NCBI GenBank assembly: GCA_963765075.1
Contig: CAVXVA010000008.1
Span: forward strand, 124,001-188,000
Direction of reading: 5' to 3'
DNA length: 64,000 nucleotides
Source of the DNA: JAENVU01 sp963765075
GTDB taxonomy: Bacteria > Actinomycetota > Acidimicrobiia > IMCC26256 > JAENVU01
The translations under genes and the position numbers were made by a program. Positions 30,612 through 39,595 of the stretch are shown here, piece after piece; positions within the stretch are counted from its first letter, which is position 1; every line of letters starts with the position of its first letter. The notes under the pieces are model-generated. The model was not told the DNA's origin and ran no database searches. It saw only the letters and a program-made list of their open reading frames with translations.

Positions 30612-32343
30612 CCGGCGCGTCGGTCCCTGCGGGCGACCGGAGCTCGGCGCTCCGACCCAGCGTGCCGGCGACCGCATCGAGCAGCTCATCGGGAGTGAAC
30701 GGTTTCTGGAGGAGGTTGGCCTCGTCGTGGGCCACGCCTCGGCGAAGGATCTCGTCGTCGGTGTAGCCGGACATGTAGAGATAGGTCAGGTCGGTCCGGA
30801 GGTCTCGCGCCGCCTCGATGACGGCGCGACCGCCCATGTCCGGCATCACGACGTCGGTGAGGAGCAGGTCGATGCGGGCCGGGTCCCGACCGAGGATCTC
30901 GAGCGCGGCCACCCCGTCACGTGCGCTGAGGACGGTGTATCCGTCGCGCGTGAGTGTGCGCACGACGAGGTCACGGAGCGCATGCTCATCCTCGACGACG
31001 AGAACCGTGTCCGACGCCCGGCCCCGGGCCTTGGGTTTTGGGGTCGCGGGCGCGGCGGTGGGAGCGTCGCCGGTCGCTGGGAACGCGACCTCGAAGCGGG
31101 ACCCTCCACCGGACGGAGTCGTGATGGAGATGGTCCCGAAGTTCTCCTTCACGATCGCATCGACCGTCGAGAGCCCGAGGCCGGTGCCCTTGCCTGGGGG
31201 CTTCGTTGTGAAGAACGGGTCAAAGATTTGGTCGCGGATTGCTTCGGGGATGCCGGTGCCGGTGTCGGTGACCACCAAGCGCACCCGGCCCAGCACCGGG
31301 GTGACCTCGATTCTCAGCTCACCACCGGTGGGCATCGCGTCGCGGGCGTTCACGGCGAGGTTCAGCACGAGCTGCTCGATCTGGGTTCGATCGGCGCGGA
31401 TGGTGGCGGTGCCCGGGTCGACGGCGATCGATACGCGTATGTCCTCACCGATAGTTCGTGCGAGCATGCGCTCGAGTTCCCGGACGACGCGGCCGAGATC
31501 GAGCACGGTTGGCTGCCGAACCTGTTTGCGACTCATCGTCAGGAGCTGGCTGGTGAGATCGGCGGCTCGGCCCGCGGCCTCGTCGATGTCCTGGAGTGAC
31601 TCGGCGGTCGCCGGATCACTCGCGGCGAGGTCGTCGATGAGCAACGAAACGTTGCCTCGGATCACGGTGAGAAGATTGTTGAAGTCGTGGGCGATACCGC
31701 CCGCGAGCAGACCGATCGCCTCCATTTTCTGTGCTTGACGAAGCTCGTCGTCCTTGCGTCGCAGTTCGGCCTCGGCCCGTTTCCGGTCGGTGACGTCGAT
31801 CATGCAGCCTCGGGTCTGTACGATCCGTCCGTCGGCGTCCTGTTCCGGGATGGACTCGTCGTAGAACCACACGATCTCGCCGCTCTTGCTGATGACCCGG
31901 TACTCCGACCGATTTCGGTGACCCGCGTTGTTGAAGGCGATCTCCTTTTGGAGTCGTTCCCGATCATCGGGGTGCAGGATCTGCATGAAGAAGTCCGGAC
32001 TCGAATACCACTCCTCGGTCGAGTAGCCGATGTACTCCTCGAGTTTCGGGCTGATGTACATCGCCGAGCCCACCTCGTCGGCCGCGTCGACGTAGATGAT
32101 CGCCGGGATTTCCTGGACGAGGTTGCGGAACATCGCCTCCTCATCCTGGAGTTTCTGCGCGAGCCGCAGGTGCCGACGAGCCACTTCGATAGCCGTAGCT
32201 CCGGCGACCAGCGTGCCGATCGCGAGCGGAGCCGATCCCACCTGAATCGACGCGTATCCGAGGGCGCCGACGGCGATCGACAGCGTGAGTAACAGGCCGA
32301 CGGACACGTTGCTGGATCGCGAACCTGAGTGTCGCCTCATCAC
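30601..32343 (-). CDS. PAS hybrid sensor histidine kinase
   Basis: A 580-residue protein. Two N-terminal membrane segments (about 13-31 and 36-52) leave almost no external loop. A PAS/PAC domain follows (about 70-195, with GYSTEEWYSSPDFF and GCMIDVTDRKRAE), then HisKA with GGIAHDFNNLLTV, HATPase_c (NARDAMPTGG, GTGIPE, GTGLGLSTVDA) and a REC domain (LVVEDEHALRDL, LLLTDVVMPDMGG, YMSGYTDDE, LLQKPF). It is divergent from the EAL-domain protein with ~158 bases between them. ATG at 32343 or 32340 are equivalent. Confidence 0.92.
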   Translation of the reverse strand: MMRRHSGSRSSNVSVGLLLTLSIAVGALGYASIQVGSAPLAIGTLVAGATAIEVARRHLRLAQKLQDEEAMFRNLVQEIPAIIYVDAADEVGSAMYISPKLEEYIGYSTEEWYSSPDFFMQILHPDDRERLQKEIAFNNAGHRNRSEYRVISKSGEIVWFYDESIPEQDADGRIVQTRGCMIDVTDRKRAEAELRRKDDELRQAQKMEAIGLLAGGIAHDFNNLLTVIRGNVSLLIDDLAASDPATAESLQDIDEAAGRAADLTSQLLTMSRKQVRQPTVLDLGRVVRELERMLARTIGEDIRVSIAVDPGTATIRADRTQIEQLVLNLAVNARDAMPTGGELRIEVTPVLGRVRLVVTDTGTGIPEAIRDQIFDPFFTTKPPGKGTGLGLSTVDAIVKENFGTISITTPSGGGSRFEVAFPATGDAPTAAPATPKPKARGRASDTVLVVEDEHALRDLVVRTLTRDGYTVLSARDGVAALEILGRDPARIDLLLTDVVMPDMGGRAVIEAARDLRTDLTYLYMSGYTDDEILRRGVAHDEANLLQKPFTPDELLDAVAGTLGRSAELRSPAGTDAPVSQ

Positions 32344-32501
32344 CGAACCCCTTTCGACACCTCACGCGGCCGAGTTGAGGGGGAAAGCCCGGCTCTGTCC
32401 GACTTTGGTCAAGGAGTTCCTTGGGAGTGTCAACTCGTTTTGCCCAAGTCCCTTTTTTGACGGTTCAGGTAGCTCACGGGCGAGCCGAACAACAGGATGT
32501 G

Positions 32502-34616
32502 ATGTCGACGGGGCAAGAAATCAGAACGGCGCACATCTTGGTCGTGGATGACGAGTCGGCGCTGCGGCGGATCCTGGCCCGGATCCTGGAGCGTGAAGGC
32601 TACGAGGTGGCCACTGCCGGTGACGCGACGGCCGCGCGGGAACTGCTTGCGACGAACAGCTTCGACTTGGTGATCACCGACATCACGATGCCGGGCGAAG
32701 ACGGCCTGTCACTGGTCCGAGGGATTCGCATCGCCTGGCCGGAGACCGCGACCCTGATCGTCTCGGGCGTCTCGGACGCCGAGGTGGCCGACCAGGTCCT
32801 TGCCTGCGGAGCCTCGGGCTATGTGATGAAGCCATTCCAATCGAGCGCGGTGATCATCGAGGTGCAGCAGGCCATCGGTCGCCACCTCCAGGAGCAGGAA
32901 CGATCCAACGAGTTGGAGGCGACGACTCGCCGATTGGCCGATACCGAGGTGCGGTTCCAGGCGCTCACAGCTCAGAGTCCGCTGGCGATCCTGTATTCGG
33001 ATGTCGACGGCCGGTGTGTCTATGTCAACGACATGGCGTGCGACCTCGCCGGCAGGCCCGCAGCTGCGCTGCTCGGGCTCGGTTGGGTCGATGTTGTGCA
33101 TCCTGACGACAGCGAGGCGGTACTCGCAGCGTTGGCGCACGCCCGGGAGTACCGGTCGTCCTTCGTCATGGAGCACCGCATCCGCACCCAGACCGACGCG
33201 GTCCTCTGGGGCGAGCTCCGCGTTGGACCCATCGTCGGGGACGACGCCGTGGTTACAGGCTTCCAGGCGATCATGACGGACATCACACAACGGGTGGAAT
33301 ATCACGCGCAGCTCGAGCGGCAGTCCACACACGACATTGTCACCGGGCTGCCAAACAGCGCGGTGGTGGCGACCTGGCTCGACTCGGGCGTCGAAGCGAA
33401 CCGACCGGTCATCGCGATCGCAGTCGAACGCCTCGACGCACTGCGCGACGCGGTCGGTGTCGAGATCGTGGATGCGGTGCTCGGTGTGGTTGCTCGTCGA
33501 ATCTCGGAACTGGTGGCCGGTCGGGCTCAGATCGGCTCATTGGATCGTGGCGTGTTTGCCGTCGTACCGCGAGCGAGTGGAGACGAAGATGCCGTGCGCC
33601 TCGCAGAGGAGTTGCTCGAGTGCGTCGAGGCCGGGGAATACCCGGAGTGTCCGAGTGCCGTGACCGCGAGCGCCGGCGTCGCCATGACCGATGGTTCTGT
33701 CAGTCCCATGCTCGTCCTCCGGGATGCCACGCTGGCGGCGCGACGAGGTGGGACCACGGGTGGGTCCCGCACGCGATTCGCGGATGTTGCAATCCGCGAG
33801 CAGGTGATGCGACGGTTCGCGCTCGAGAACCGCCTCCGAGAAGGAATTCACAACGGCGAGATTTTCGTTCATTACCAGCCCGAGTTCGCCGTCGACGGTC
33901 GCTTGACCGGGGTCGAAGCGCTTGCTCGGTGGCAGTGCGACGGCGAAGACATTCCTCCCGATGTCTTCATCCCGATCGCCGAGCGGGCAGGCCTGATCGG
34001 TCACCTGGGAGCTTCGGTGCTCGAGCGGGCGTGCCATCAGGTTCAGTCCTGGCGGCGGACGCGCAAGGATCTCGTCGGCCTCGTCATTGCGGTCAATGTC
34101 TCCGCCTTCCAGTTGGCCGACGACACGTTCGTCGCGACGGTCGAGCAGATCTTGAATCGGACCGTGCTTCCCGCGCGCAATCTGTGTCTGGAGGTCACCG
34201 AGAGTGCGGTGATGGCAGATCCCGAGGTGGCGGTCGCCCAGCTTCGACGCCTGCGGGATTTGGGGGTCGCCATCGCGCTCGACGACTTCGGCACTGGCCA
34301 CTCGTCGTTTGCTCAGCTGACCCGGCTACCACTCGACCTTCTCAAGATTGACCGCGCCTTCGTCGCCGACATGACCCAAGATGCCCGCAGCCGACAGCTC
34401 GTCGACGGCATGATCCACCTGGCGCATGTCCTCGGTCTGACGGTCATCGCCGAGGGCGTCGAGACCCACGAACAGCGGGAGTCACTCTCGCGACTCCACT
34501 GCGACCTTCTCCAAGGGTTCCTCCTGGCTCGTCCGGCGCCGCCCGACTCCCTGCCGCTGCAGCCGCTCGAGTTTCACCATGTCGGAGCCGAGCTCGTGCA
34601 GCGTTACGCGCCCTGA
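32502..34616 (+). CDS. REC-PAS-GGDEF(degenerate)-EAL response regulator
   Basis: A 704-residue protein. REC at ~10-125 (LVVDDESALRR, phosphoacceptor in LVITDITMPGEDG, lysine in VMKPF), PAS at ~150-270, a GGDEF-like domain at ~275-435 and EAL at ~440-690. The GGDEF active-site loop is replaced by GSLDRGVFAV, so cyclase activity is not expected. The EAL domain keeps its key pieces (GVEALARW, NVSAFQL, LEVTESAV, ALDDFGTGHSS, LLKIDRAF, VIAEGVET), so c-di-GMP hydrolysis is likely. The ATG at 32502 is preceded by CAGGA. It is the only evident output protein next to the three hybrid kinases and may be their shared target. Confidence 0.92.
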   Translation: MSTGQEIRTAHILVVDDESALRRILARILEREGYEVATAGDATAARELLATNSFDLVITDITMPGEDGLSLVRGIRIAWPETATLIVSGVSDAEVADQVLACGASGYVMKPFQSSAVIIEVQQAIGRHLQEQERSNELEATTRRLADTEVRFQALTAQSPLAILYSDVDGRCVYVNDMACDLAGRPAAALLGLGWVDVVHPDDSEAVLAALAHAREYRSSFVMEHRIRTQTDAVLWGELRVGPIVGDDAVVTGFQAIMTDITQRVEYHAQLERQSTHDIVTGLPNSAVVATWLDSGVEANRPVIAIAVERLDALRDAVGVEIVDAVLGVVARRISELVAGRAQIGSLDRGVFAVVPRASGDEDAVRLAEELLECVEAGEYPECPSAVTASAGVAMTDGSVSPMLVLRDATLAARRGGTTGGSRTRFADVAIREQVMRRFALENRLREGIHNGEIFVHYQPEFAVDGRLTGVEALARWQCDGEDIPPDVFIPIAERAGLIGHLGASVLERACHQVQSWRRTRKDLVGLVIAVNVSAFQLADDTFVATVEQILNRTVLPARNLCLEVTESAVMADPEVAVAQLRRLRDLGVAIALDDFGTGHSSFAQLTRLPLDLLKIDRAFVADMTQDARSRQLVDGMIHLAHVLGLTVIAEGVETHEQRESLSRLHCDLLQGFLLARPAPPDSLPLQPLEFHHVGAELVQRYAP

Positions 34617-34671
34617 CTGAGGGCGTCGGACGATCCTACGAACACACGCCACGTGCGGCGGCTCACGCTCC

Positions 34672-36054
34672 TCAGAAGAGAACGGCGCAGCTGGACATCC
34701 GCGCCTCACCGCTGGTGCAGCGGTCGGCGCCGTCCTCACCGTCGATGGAGTCGTAGTCGGCGCCACCGTTGAGCGTGTCGTCGTCATCGCCGCCGTAGAG
34801 CGAGTCGTTCCCGGCGCCCCCGTCGATGAGATCAATACCCGCTTCGCCGTAGAGCGTGTCCCAACCGTCGCCTCCACAGATCGTGTCGTTGCCGCCGAGA
34901 CCGTGGATCACGTCGTTCCCCGAAAGACCGTGGATCACGTCGTTCCCGGAGGTGCCGTTGATCGTCTCGTTCGCAGCGCCCGTGCCCATGATGGTGATGA
35001 CCTTGCCTTGACACGTCGGAGTCACAACCTTGAACGGGCACGGTTTCGTGCGTTGGTTCCCCGCGATGTCGAACCCGGTCACCGGGTAGTACTGCAGACC
35101 CAGGGTCGACGTGTTGACGAGCTCGGTCACCGTGGACTGAGGCACACCCGAGAGAGCGTCGGTGAGTGTCGCGGTCACGTACGCGGGATGCTGGGTGAGG
35201 AAATACGTGGGCGTCGGGCCGCACTTGACGGCTGGCGGCGTCACGTCGCGCCGGATCGTCACGGACCTCGTCGTCGGACCACCAACACCGGCCGACGTTG
35301 CGGTGCACGTGTACGTCTTGCCGGCCGTGTTCGTGCTCAACAGCTTGTAGCCGCAGCCGACCGCCGACACGATCGGCGATTCGAGATCTTCGACCATCCA
35401 CGTGATCTCGACGTTGGACCGGTACCAGCCACTCGCGCCAATCAACCCGGAGGGCGTGGGCATGACGACGGGCGGGGTGTAGTCGAGCCCGGCGGTCCGC
35501 CAGAGGAAGACACCCGTGTCATTGTCCGCCCCGTCTGCTCGTGAACCCAACCCCAGGCTTCCACTCGCGGTCGAGCCGGTCCCCGAGTGTTGATCGTACG
35601 AGCTTCCGACGATCGGTACACCGGACGAGTCGACCGACGCGGTCCAGCCGTACGCCCACTGACTCGAGAAGTAGGTCAGGCCGATCCAACCCGTCGGACG
35701 CATGTCGGTGAGGAACGCGGAGCTCGCGAAGAAGCCCGAAATCCCGCTGATCACCGGCGGTTCGAGCGTGGCGAGCTCGGCCCAGTAGTCGTCCATCAGC
35801 GCTCGGACCTGGGGGGAAGTGGCCCAGACCCATCCGGAGAGATTCTTCCCGCCGACGGTGCCGTTGCAAGGAGTCACCCCGTCCGTAGGACAGACAGTCG
35901 CGATTTGAGCACGGCTGAGGCCGACGGTGTCGGTGAGCTCCCGCCACTCCTTGCCCTCCTGGACGGGTGCGGCCGAGGCCGAGTGCGACTCGATCCCGAA
36001 CACCCCAGCCGAGAGCAGGACCATCCCGAGGGCGAGACAGGTGATCCGACGCAT
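34672..36054 (-). CDS. Secreted RTX-repeat protein
   Basis: A 460-residue secreted protein. The ATG at 36054 has GGAGGA upstream and starts a clean signal peptide (MRRITCLALGMVLLSAGVFG, cleavage after SASA). Residues ~30-210 are unique; ~215-335 look like bacterial Ig/HYR-like modules (TPPVVMPTPSG ... DVTPPAVKCGP). The C-terminal ~80 residues are about six RTX nonapeptide repeats (GNDVIHGLS, GNDTICGGD, GNDSLYGGD), which fold on binding Ca2+ outside the cell. Two of the repeats are nearly identical 27-base DNA units near 34900-34955. The short Cys-containing tail (CTSGEARMSSC) is unusual for RTX proteins. Adhesin or surface-layer role is inferred. Confidence 0.82.
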   Translation of the reverse strand: MRRITCLALGMVLLSAGVFGIESHSASAAPVQEGKEWRELTDTVGLSRAQIATVCPTDGVTPCNGTVGGKNLSGWVWATSPQVRALMDDYWAELATLEPPVISGISGFFASSAFLTDMRPTGWIGLTYFSSQWAYGWTASVDSSGVPIVGSSYDQHSGTGSTASGSLGLGSRADGADNDTGVFLWRTAGLDYTPPVVMPTPSGLIGASGWYRSNVEITWMVEDLESPIVSAVGCGYKLLSTNTAGKTYTCTATSAGVGGPTTRSVTIRRDVTPPAVKCGPTPTYFLTQHPAYVTATLTDALSGVPQSTVTELVNTSTLGLQYYPVTGFDIAGNQRTKPCPFKVVTPTCQGKVITIMGTGAANETINGTSGNDVIHGLSGNDVIHGLGGNDTICGGDGWDTLYGEAGIDLIDGGAGNDSLYGGDDDDTLNGGADYDSIDGEDGADRCTSGEARMSSCAVLF

Positions 36055-36186
36055 GATTCCTCCAACGATGACGGGGCGCGCGGGAACACGCGGTCTCTGA
36101 CCGTACGACGGCCGCGTCACGATTGGTATCGGACCTTGGTCGTAGGACCATCGGCGTCGGACGGAGATTTAGTGCTAACATGCGCC

Positions 36187-36642
36187 GTGAGGCCGAACCT
36201 GCCATCCCCCGACCGGCTCGGCCTGGTGGTCGTCGACCACGGGTCGCGCCGAGTCGAGTCGAACACCGCGCACGAACAACTGGTTCGCGATTGGGCCGCG
36301 ACCCGTGAGTACTGCGCGGTCGAGCCCGCGGACATGGAACTCGCCGAGCCGACGATTTCCGACGCGTTCACCCGCTGCGTCGAGCAGGGCGCGACCACGA
36401 TGGTCGTCGCTCCGTACTTCCTCGGTCCGGGCCGGCACTGGGACCGCGACATCCCGACCCTCGCGGCCGAGGCGGCCGCCGCCCATCCCGGGGTCCGCTG
36501 GCTGGTCAGCGCGCCGCTCGGCCCGGACCCGCGCCTGCTCGACCTGCTCGAGGCCCGGGTCGCGGCCTGCGCAGCCCACGCCGAAGGGACGGGCGACCCA
36601 TGCGCCCAGTGCACTGAGCGCGAGCCGTGCCGGTACCGGTGA
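36187..36642 (+). CDS. CbiX/SirB-like chelatase
   Basis: About 151 residues, the short form of the sirohydrochlorin chelatase family that inserts Co2+ or Fe2+ into sirohydrochlorin for cobalamin or siroheme. The first metal-binding His is in VVVDHGSRRVESN and the second in APYFLGPGRHWDRD. The C terminus has three closely spaced cysteines (DPCAQCTEREPC), as seen in Fe-S-bearing CbiX forms. The GTG at 36187 is six bases after a TGCTAACAT extended -10, so the message may be leaderless. No other cobalamin gene is in the window. Confidence 0.82.
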   Translation: MRPNLPSPDRLGLVVVDHGSRRVESNTAHEQLVRDWAATREYCAVEPADMELAEPTISDAFTRCVEQGATTMVVAPYFLGPGRHWDRDIPTLAAEAAAAHPGVRWLVSAPLGPDPRLLDLLEARVAACAAHAEGTGDPCAQCTEREPCRYR

Positions 36643-37394
36643 GCGCGCGCCGGCGCCTGCTCATCGGGCTGCTCACCGGCGTCGCGGTGCTGCTCGTCCC
36701 GGCAGTCGCGGGCGCGCACGAGCCGGTGTTCGTCACCGAGGCCGACGCGACTCCGGCAACCGGGCCGCTGCTCGAGGACGGCAACCACTCGTGGGCGGTC
36801 TACGGCGTCCTTAAGGAGCCGGACGCGGCTCGCGGCGTCCGCACGCAGCTGACCGCGGGCCAGACGCTCGTGGTCGACCTGCTGATTCCCGATCTGGCAC
36901 CCGAGGTCGACCTCGCACCCGGCGACCTACCGACCGTGTCGGTCCGGTGGCCGGACGGGACCACCCGAAGCCTCGAGTCGGACCGGCGCGTGGCGTTCGA
37001 CGAGCCGTTCAGCAACACGAGCTACGTGCGGATCGCGGAGCTGCGCGAGCCGACGAGTCAGACCGGCGTCTACGAGCTGACCGTCACCGGCGCCGCGCCG
37101 GCCCGCTTCACGCTTGCCACCGGCACCGTCGAGGGCTTCGGCGGTGCGCAGCGCGACGCCGAACCGGTTCCGGAGGGCGGCCTCGCCGGCTGGTACGCGA
37201 CGCCGCCACCGACCGTGCTCGCTGCGCCGTCGACCACAGCCAGCTCGACCACGGCGACCGACCGGCCGCGGGAGCGCGCCCGCGAGGCGAGATCGGAGAG
37301 CTCATCGGCGGTGCCGTGGCTCCTCGGCATCGGACTGGCCGGGGTGGTCACCGTCGCGACGGTCCTCGTCATCCAGCGCCGCCGCAAGAGCTGA
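36639..37394 (+). CDS. Secreted, membrane-anchored hypothetical protein
   Basis: About 251 residues that I do not recognise. A strong signal peptide (RRRLLIGLLTGVAVLLVPAVAGA, then HEPVF) leads an extracytoplasmic domain with ADATPATGPLLEDGNHSWAV and a VYELTVTG strand region. It is followed by a low-complexity Ser/Thr linker, one membrane segment (WLLGIGLAGVVTVATVLVI) and a basic RRRKS tail. The GTG at 36639 overlaps the chelatase stop (GTGA); a GTG at 36627 is also in frame. Overlap with the chelatase suggests a shared transcript. The stop lies inside a terminator palindrome. Confidence 0.72.
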   Translation: MSARRRLLIGLLTGVAVLLVPAVAGAHEPVFVTEADATPATGPLLEDGNHSWAVYGVLKEPDAARGVRTQLTAGQTLVVDLLIPDLAPEVDLAPGDLPTVSVRWPDGTTRSLESDRRVAFDEPFSNTSYVRIAELREPTSQTGVYELTVTGAAPARFTLATGTVEGFGGAQRDAEPVPEGGLAGWYATPPPTVLAAPSTTASSTTATDRPRERAREARSESSSAVPWLLGIGLAGVVTVATVLVIQRRRKS

Positions 37395-37413
37395 GCCGAT
37401 ATCGGCTCAGCTC
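37388..37413. terminator. Perfect 26-base palindrome terminator
   Basis: Arms GAGCTGAGCCG and CGGCTCAGCTC (11 bases each) around ATAT. It starts inside the end of the secreted-protein gene (the TGA stop is in the left arm) and lies 27 bases from the end of the convergent HD-domain gene, so it can stop transcription both ways. Confidence 0.8.
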
Positions 37414-37440
37414 CCTCGCGAGGTCCACCCTGTGCAGAGG

Positions 37441-38142
37441 TCAGGGGACCGGATCGGGGTGAGCCTCGAGCCATGCGGCGGATTCGACCTCGACATCGGT
37501 GAGTCGGGTCATCTCGTCGACGGCGGCACCGAACTCGCGGTCGAGTGCCGTCGGGATCCGGCCGGCCAGCGCCTTGCGCAGCCCGACGTAGTAGTCGAGC
37601 TGGAGTGCCGGCGACGCGTTGAACCGCGTCCATGCCGGCGGCGCCGTCCGGAGGTCGTCGACGATGGCCCGTGCGTTGTGGAGCTTGTCCGCGACGGTCA
37701 CGAGCAACGTGGCCTGGTCGCTGACGACGGCAAGGTGGTCGAGGTAGGCGGCCTTGCGTGCGGACCAGTTCGCCGCGGTGCGTTGCGGCGTGACGGCGTC
37801 GGCCTGTTCGGGGTCGTCACCGGGTGCCACGAGGTCGTCGGTGCAGGCGCGCACGATCTCGAGGACCCGTGGTCCGAAGCGGCGGCGGATCTCCTCGTCG
37901 GCGACCCGGTGATCCTCGATCGCATCGTGCAACAGCGCCGCGACGGCCTCCGTCTCCGAGCCGCCCGCCTCGAGCACGATCGCCGTGACTCCCAGGAGGT
38001 GGGACACGTAGGGCACCCCGGGCTTGCCCTTGCGGTGTTGGTCCTGGTGCAACTTCGCAGCCCACGCCAGCGCCTTACGGAACGGCTTGCCGATGACTCC
38101 GGGACGATCGGACGGCGGGTACTTCACGTGCTGGTCCCCCAC
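37441..38142 (-). CDS. HD-domain phosphohydrolase (RelA/SpoT HD-like)
   Basis: A 233-residue protein with an HD domain close to the hydrolase half of SpoT. KALAWAAKLHQDQHRKGKPG, VPYVSHLLGVTAIVLEAGG and the AALLHDAIEDHRVADEEI segment give the metal-binding histidines and the His-Asp pair; VADKLHNARAIVDDLR is the second conserved piece. There is no synthetase or TGS domain, so a small-alarmone-hydrolase-like role is possible but unproven. The GTG at 38142 is chosen because GAGGAGGG lies four bases upstream; the frame stays open to 38346 without similarity. Confidence 0.82.
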   Translation of the reverse strand: MGDQHVKYPPSDRPGVIGKPFRKALAWAAKLHQDQHRKGKPGVPYVSHLLGVTAIVLEAGGSETEAVAALLHDAIEDHRVADEEIRRRFGPRVLEIVRACTDDLVAPGDDPEQADAVTPQRTAANWSARKAAYLDHLAVVSDQATLLVTVADKLHNARAIVDDLRTAPPAWTRFNASPALQLDYYVGLRKALAGRIPTALDREFGAAVDEMTRLTDVEVESAAWLEAHPDPVP

Positions 38143-38414
38143 GGTCCCTCCTCGGTCGACACTTGCCCGGTCTGGAGCATCGCACTCCGGGCGGGAGGAC
38201 TCCAGGGTCATCGGACCCCTCCTGCCGCTCCCTTCGGCACCGCTCGCGAGCGTCGACACGAGCACGGCGGGTGACGACGTGCTCGTGTACTGCGCCGGTC
38301 CTCGGAGATCGGTTGCCGACCGAGTGACTAACGCCCCTGGTCGCATCGACCGCCCGGCGCGATGTTGCGAGCAACGCGCCCGCGCGAGTCGGGCATCGGC
38401 AGAGGAGGGGTCCT

Positions 38415-38822
38415 GTGGTGGAAGTGACTGAGATCTGGACCTGGTCCGTGTGGGAGATCGTGCCTGTCGACGCCGAGTCGGAGACGGCGGCCGCGGCGAC
38501 GACCGAGACCGAGGTCGGCCCCGAGGCCGGTCCGGAGGTCACGGGATTCGCCGTCGAGGCCAGCGACGGTCACATCGGTACCGTTGACGAAGTCAGCTAC
38601 GACGCCGGGACCGGCTCCATCGTCGTCGACACAGGCCATTGGATCTTCGGAAAGAAGCGGATGGTCCCCGCCGGGATGATCGAGAAGATCGACACCGAGG
38701 CACGCGTCGTGACCCTCTCCTGCACGAAGGCCGAGGTCAAGGCCGCCCCGGATTACGACGCGAGTCGAGCGGACGACGCCGCGCATCGTGCCGGAGTCGG
38801 CGAGCACTACCAATCGCCGTGA
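38415..38822 (+). CDS. PRC-barrel domain protein
   Basis: A 135-residue protein. After an acidic, alanine-rich N-terminal region, residues ~42-105 form a PRC-barrel-like domain (VEASDGHIGTVDEVSYD ... IVVDTGHWIFGKKRMVPAGM). The GTG at 38415 follows AGAGGAGGGG by four bases. PRC barrels bind RNA or other proteins; in actinobacteria such single-domain forms are often stress-linked, which is general knowledge and not shown here. It heads a run of tightly spaced genes on the plus strand. Confidence 0.75.
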   Translation: MVEVTEIWTWSVWEIVPVDAESETAAAATTETEVGPEAGPEVTGFAVEASDGHIGTVDEVSYDAGTGSIVVDTGHWIFGKKRMVPAGMIEKIDTEARVVTLSCTKAEVKAAPDYDASRADDAAHRAGVGEHYQSP

Positions 38823-38823
38823 G

Positions 38824-39177
38824 ATGGGCTCGTTGACGCCGACCGACGAATCCGAGGTTGCGTCCTCCCGAGTGTTCAGTGTTCCGTCGTCCGCTTTCGG
38901 ACGGGTCGCTGCCACCGTGATGTTCGGGGCGATCCTGCTCGTCGTGATCGTCAACGTCGTCAGCGAGCAGGGAGCCGACGACGTCCCGGCATGGCAGTCA
39001 GTCGTGTTCGTCGGAGCTCTCGGCGGCCTCCTCATGGGCTGGGTGCTCGGGCTGATCGCGGTGTTCCGTCGGCGCGAGCGCTCATGGCTCGTGCTCCTGC
39101 CGTCGGCGCTCATCACCGTGGTCGTCGTCAACGAGTCGATCCAGGGGCTCCTGCTCCTGTTCGGGCACGGCGAATGA
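38824..39177 (+). CDS. Three-pass membrane protein, unknown
   Basis: A 117-residue protein with hydrophobic segments at about residues 29-47, 57-77 and 85-107 and a FRRRERS basic loop between the last two. I do not recognise a family. The ATG comes two bases after the stop of the PRC-barrel gene and its own stop overlaps the next start (ATGA), so it is translated as part of the same unit. Confidence 0.65.
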   Translation: MGSLTPTDESEVASSRVFSVPSSAFGRVAATVMFGAILLVVIVNVVSEQGADDVPAWQSVVFVGALGGLLMGWVLGLIAVFRRRERSWLVLLPSALITVVVVNESIQGLLLLFGHGE

Positions 39178-39584
39178 GCAGCGAGCCGGCACAGGCGGAT
39201 ACCGGCTTCATGCTGCCGGCGACAGGTCCCGGCGTGACGGTCGACGTGACCGCCACCGTCGGGACGGCCTGGGAGTATGCCTGCGAGAGTCGCGCCGTCA
39301 CCCGGGGACTGACGAGCACCTTCACCGACCGGTACACCTTCCTCGGCCGCCGGCGCCTCACGGTCGAGGGTGCCGAGATCCGGGCCTACGCCTACCGGGT
39401 CGAGCGGTCGCTGCGGGGGGACCAGTCGGGCAACGAGCGCAACGAGCTGTGGTTCGCCGCCCGCACGGGCCTGCCGATACGGGTGCGCCGGGAGGCGGAC
39501 CTGGAGTCGCCGACGCCGTTCGGCACGGTGAGCTACACCGAACAGGGCACCTTCGCGCTCGCGTCGGCCGCGCCGAGACGGTAG
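39174..39584 (+). CDS. Hypothetical protein with a mostly beta C-terminal domain
   Basis: A 136-residue protein with no signal peptide. It has alternating beta-like segments (VTVDVTATVGTAWEYAC, TDRYTFLGRRRLTVEGAEI) and an ending NELWFAARTGLPIRVRREADLESPTPFG, a pattern also seen at the C terminus of larger secreted actinobacterial proteins, so it could be a lone domain of such a family. The function is unknown. It lies between a membrane protein and the acyltransferase, 11 bases upstream of the latter. Confidence 0.6.
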   Translation: MSSEPAQADTGFMLPATGPGVTVDVTATVGTAWEYACESRAVTRGLTSTFTDRYTFLGRRRLTVEGAEIRAYAYRVERSLRGDQSGNERNELWFAARTGLPIRVRREADLESPTPFGTVSYTEQGTFALASAAPRR

Positions 39585-39595
39585 AAGCCGCGGCG

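Noticed and set aside
34895..34960. Short tandem repeats as a CRISPR-like array
   Set aside because: The two 27-base units encode RTX nonapeptides in frame; no spacers or cas genes exist.
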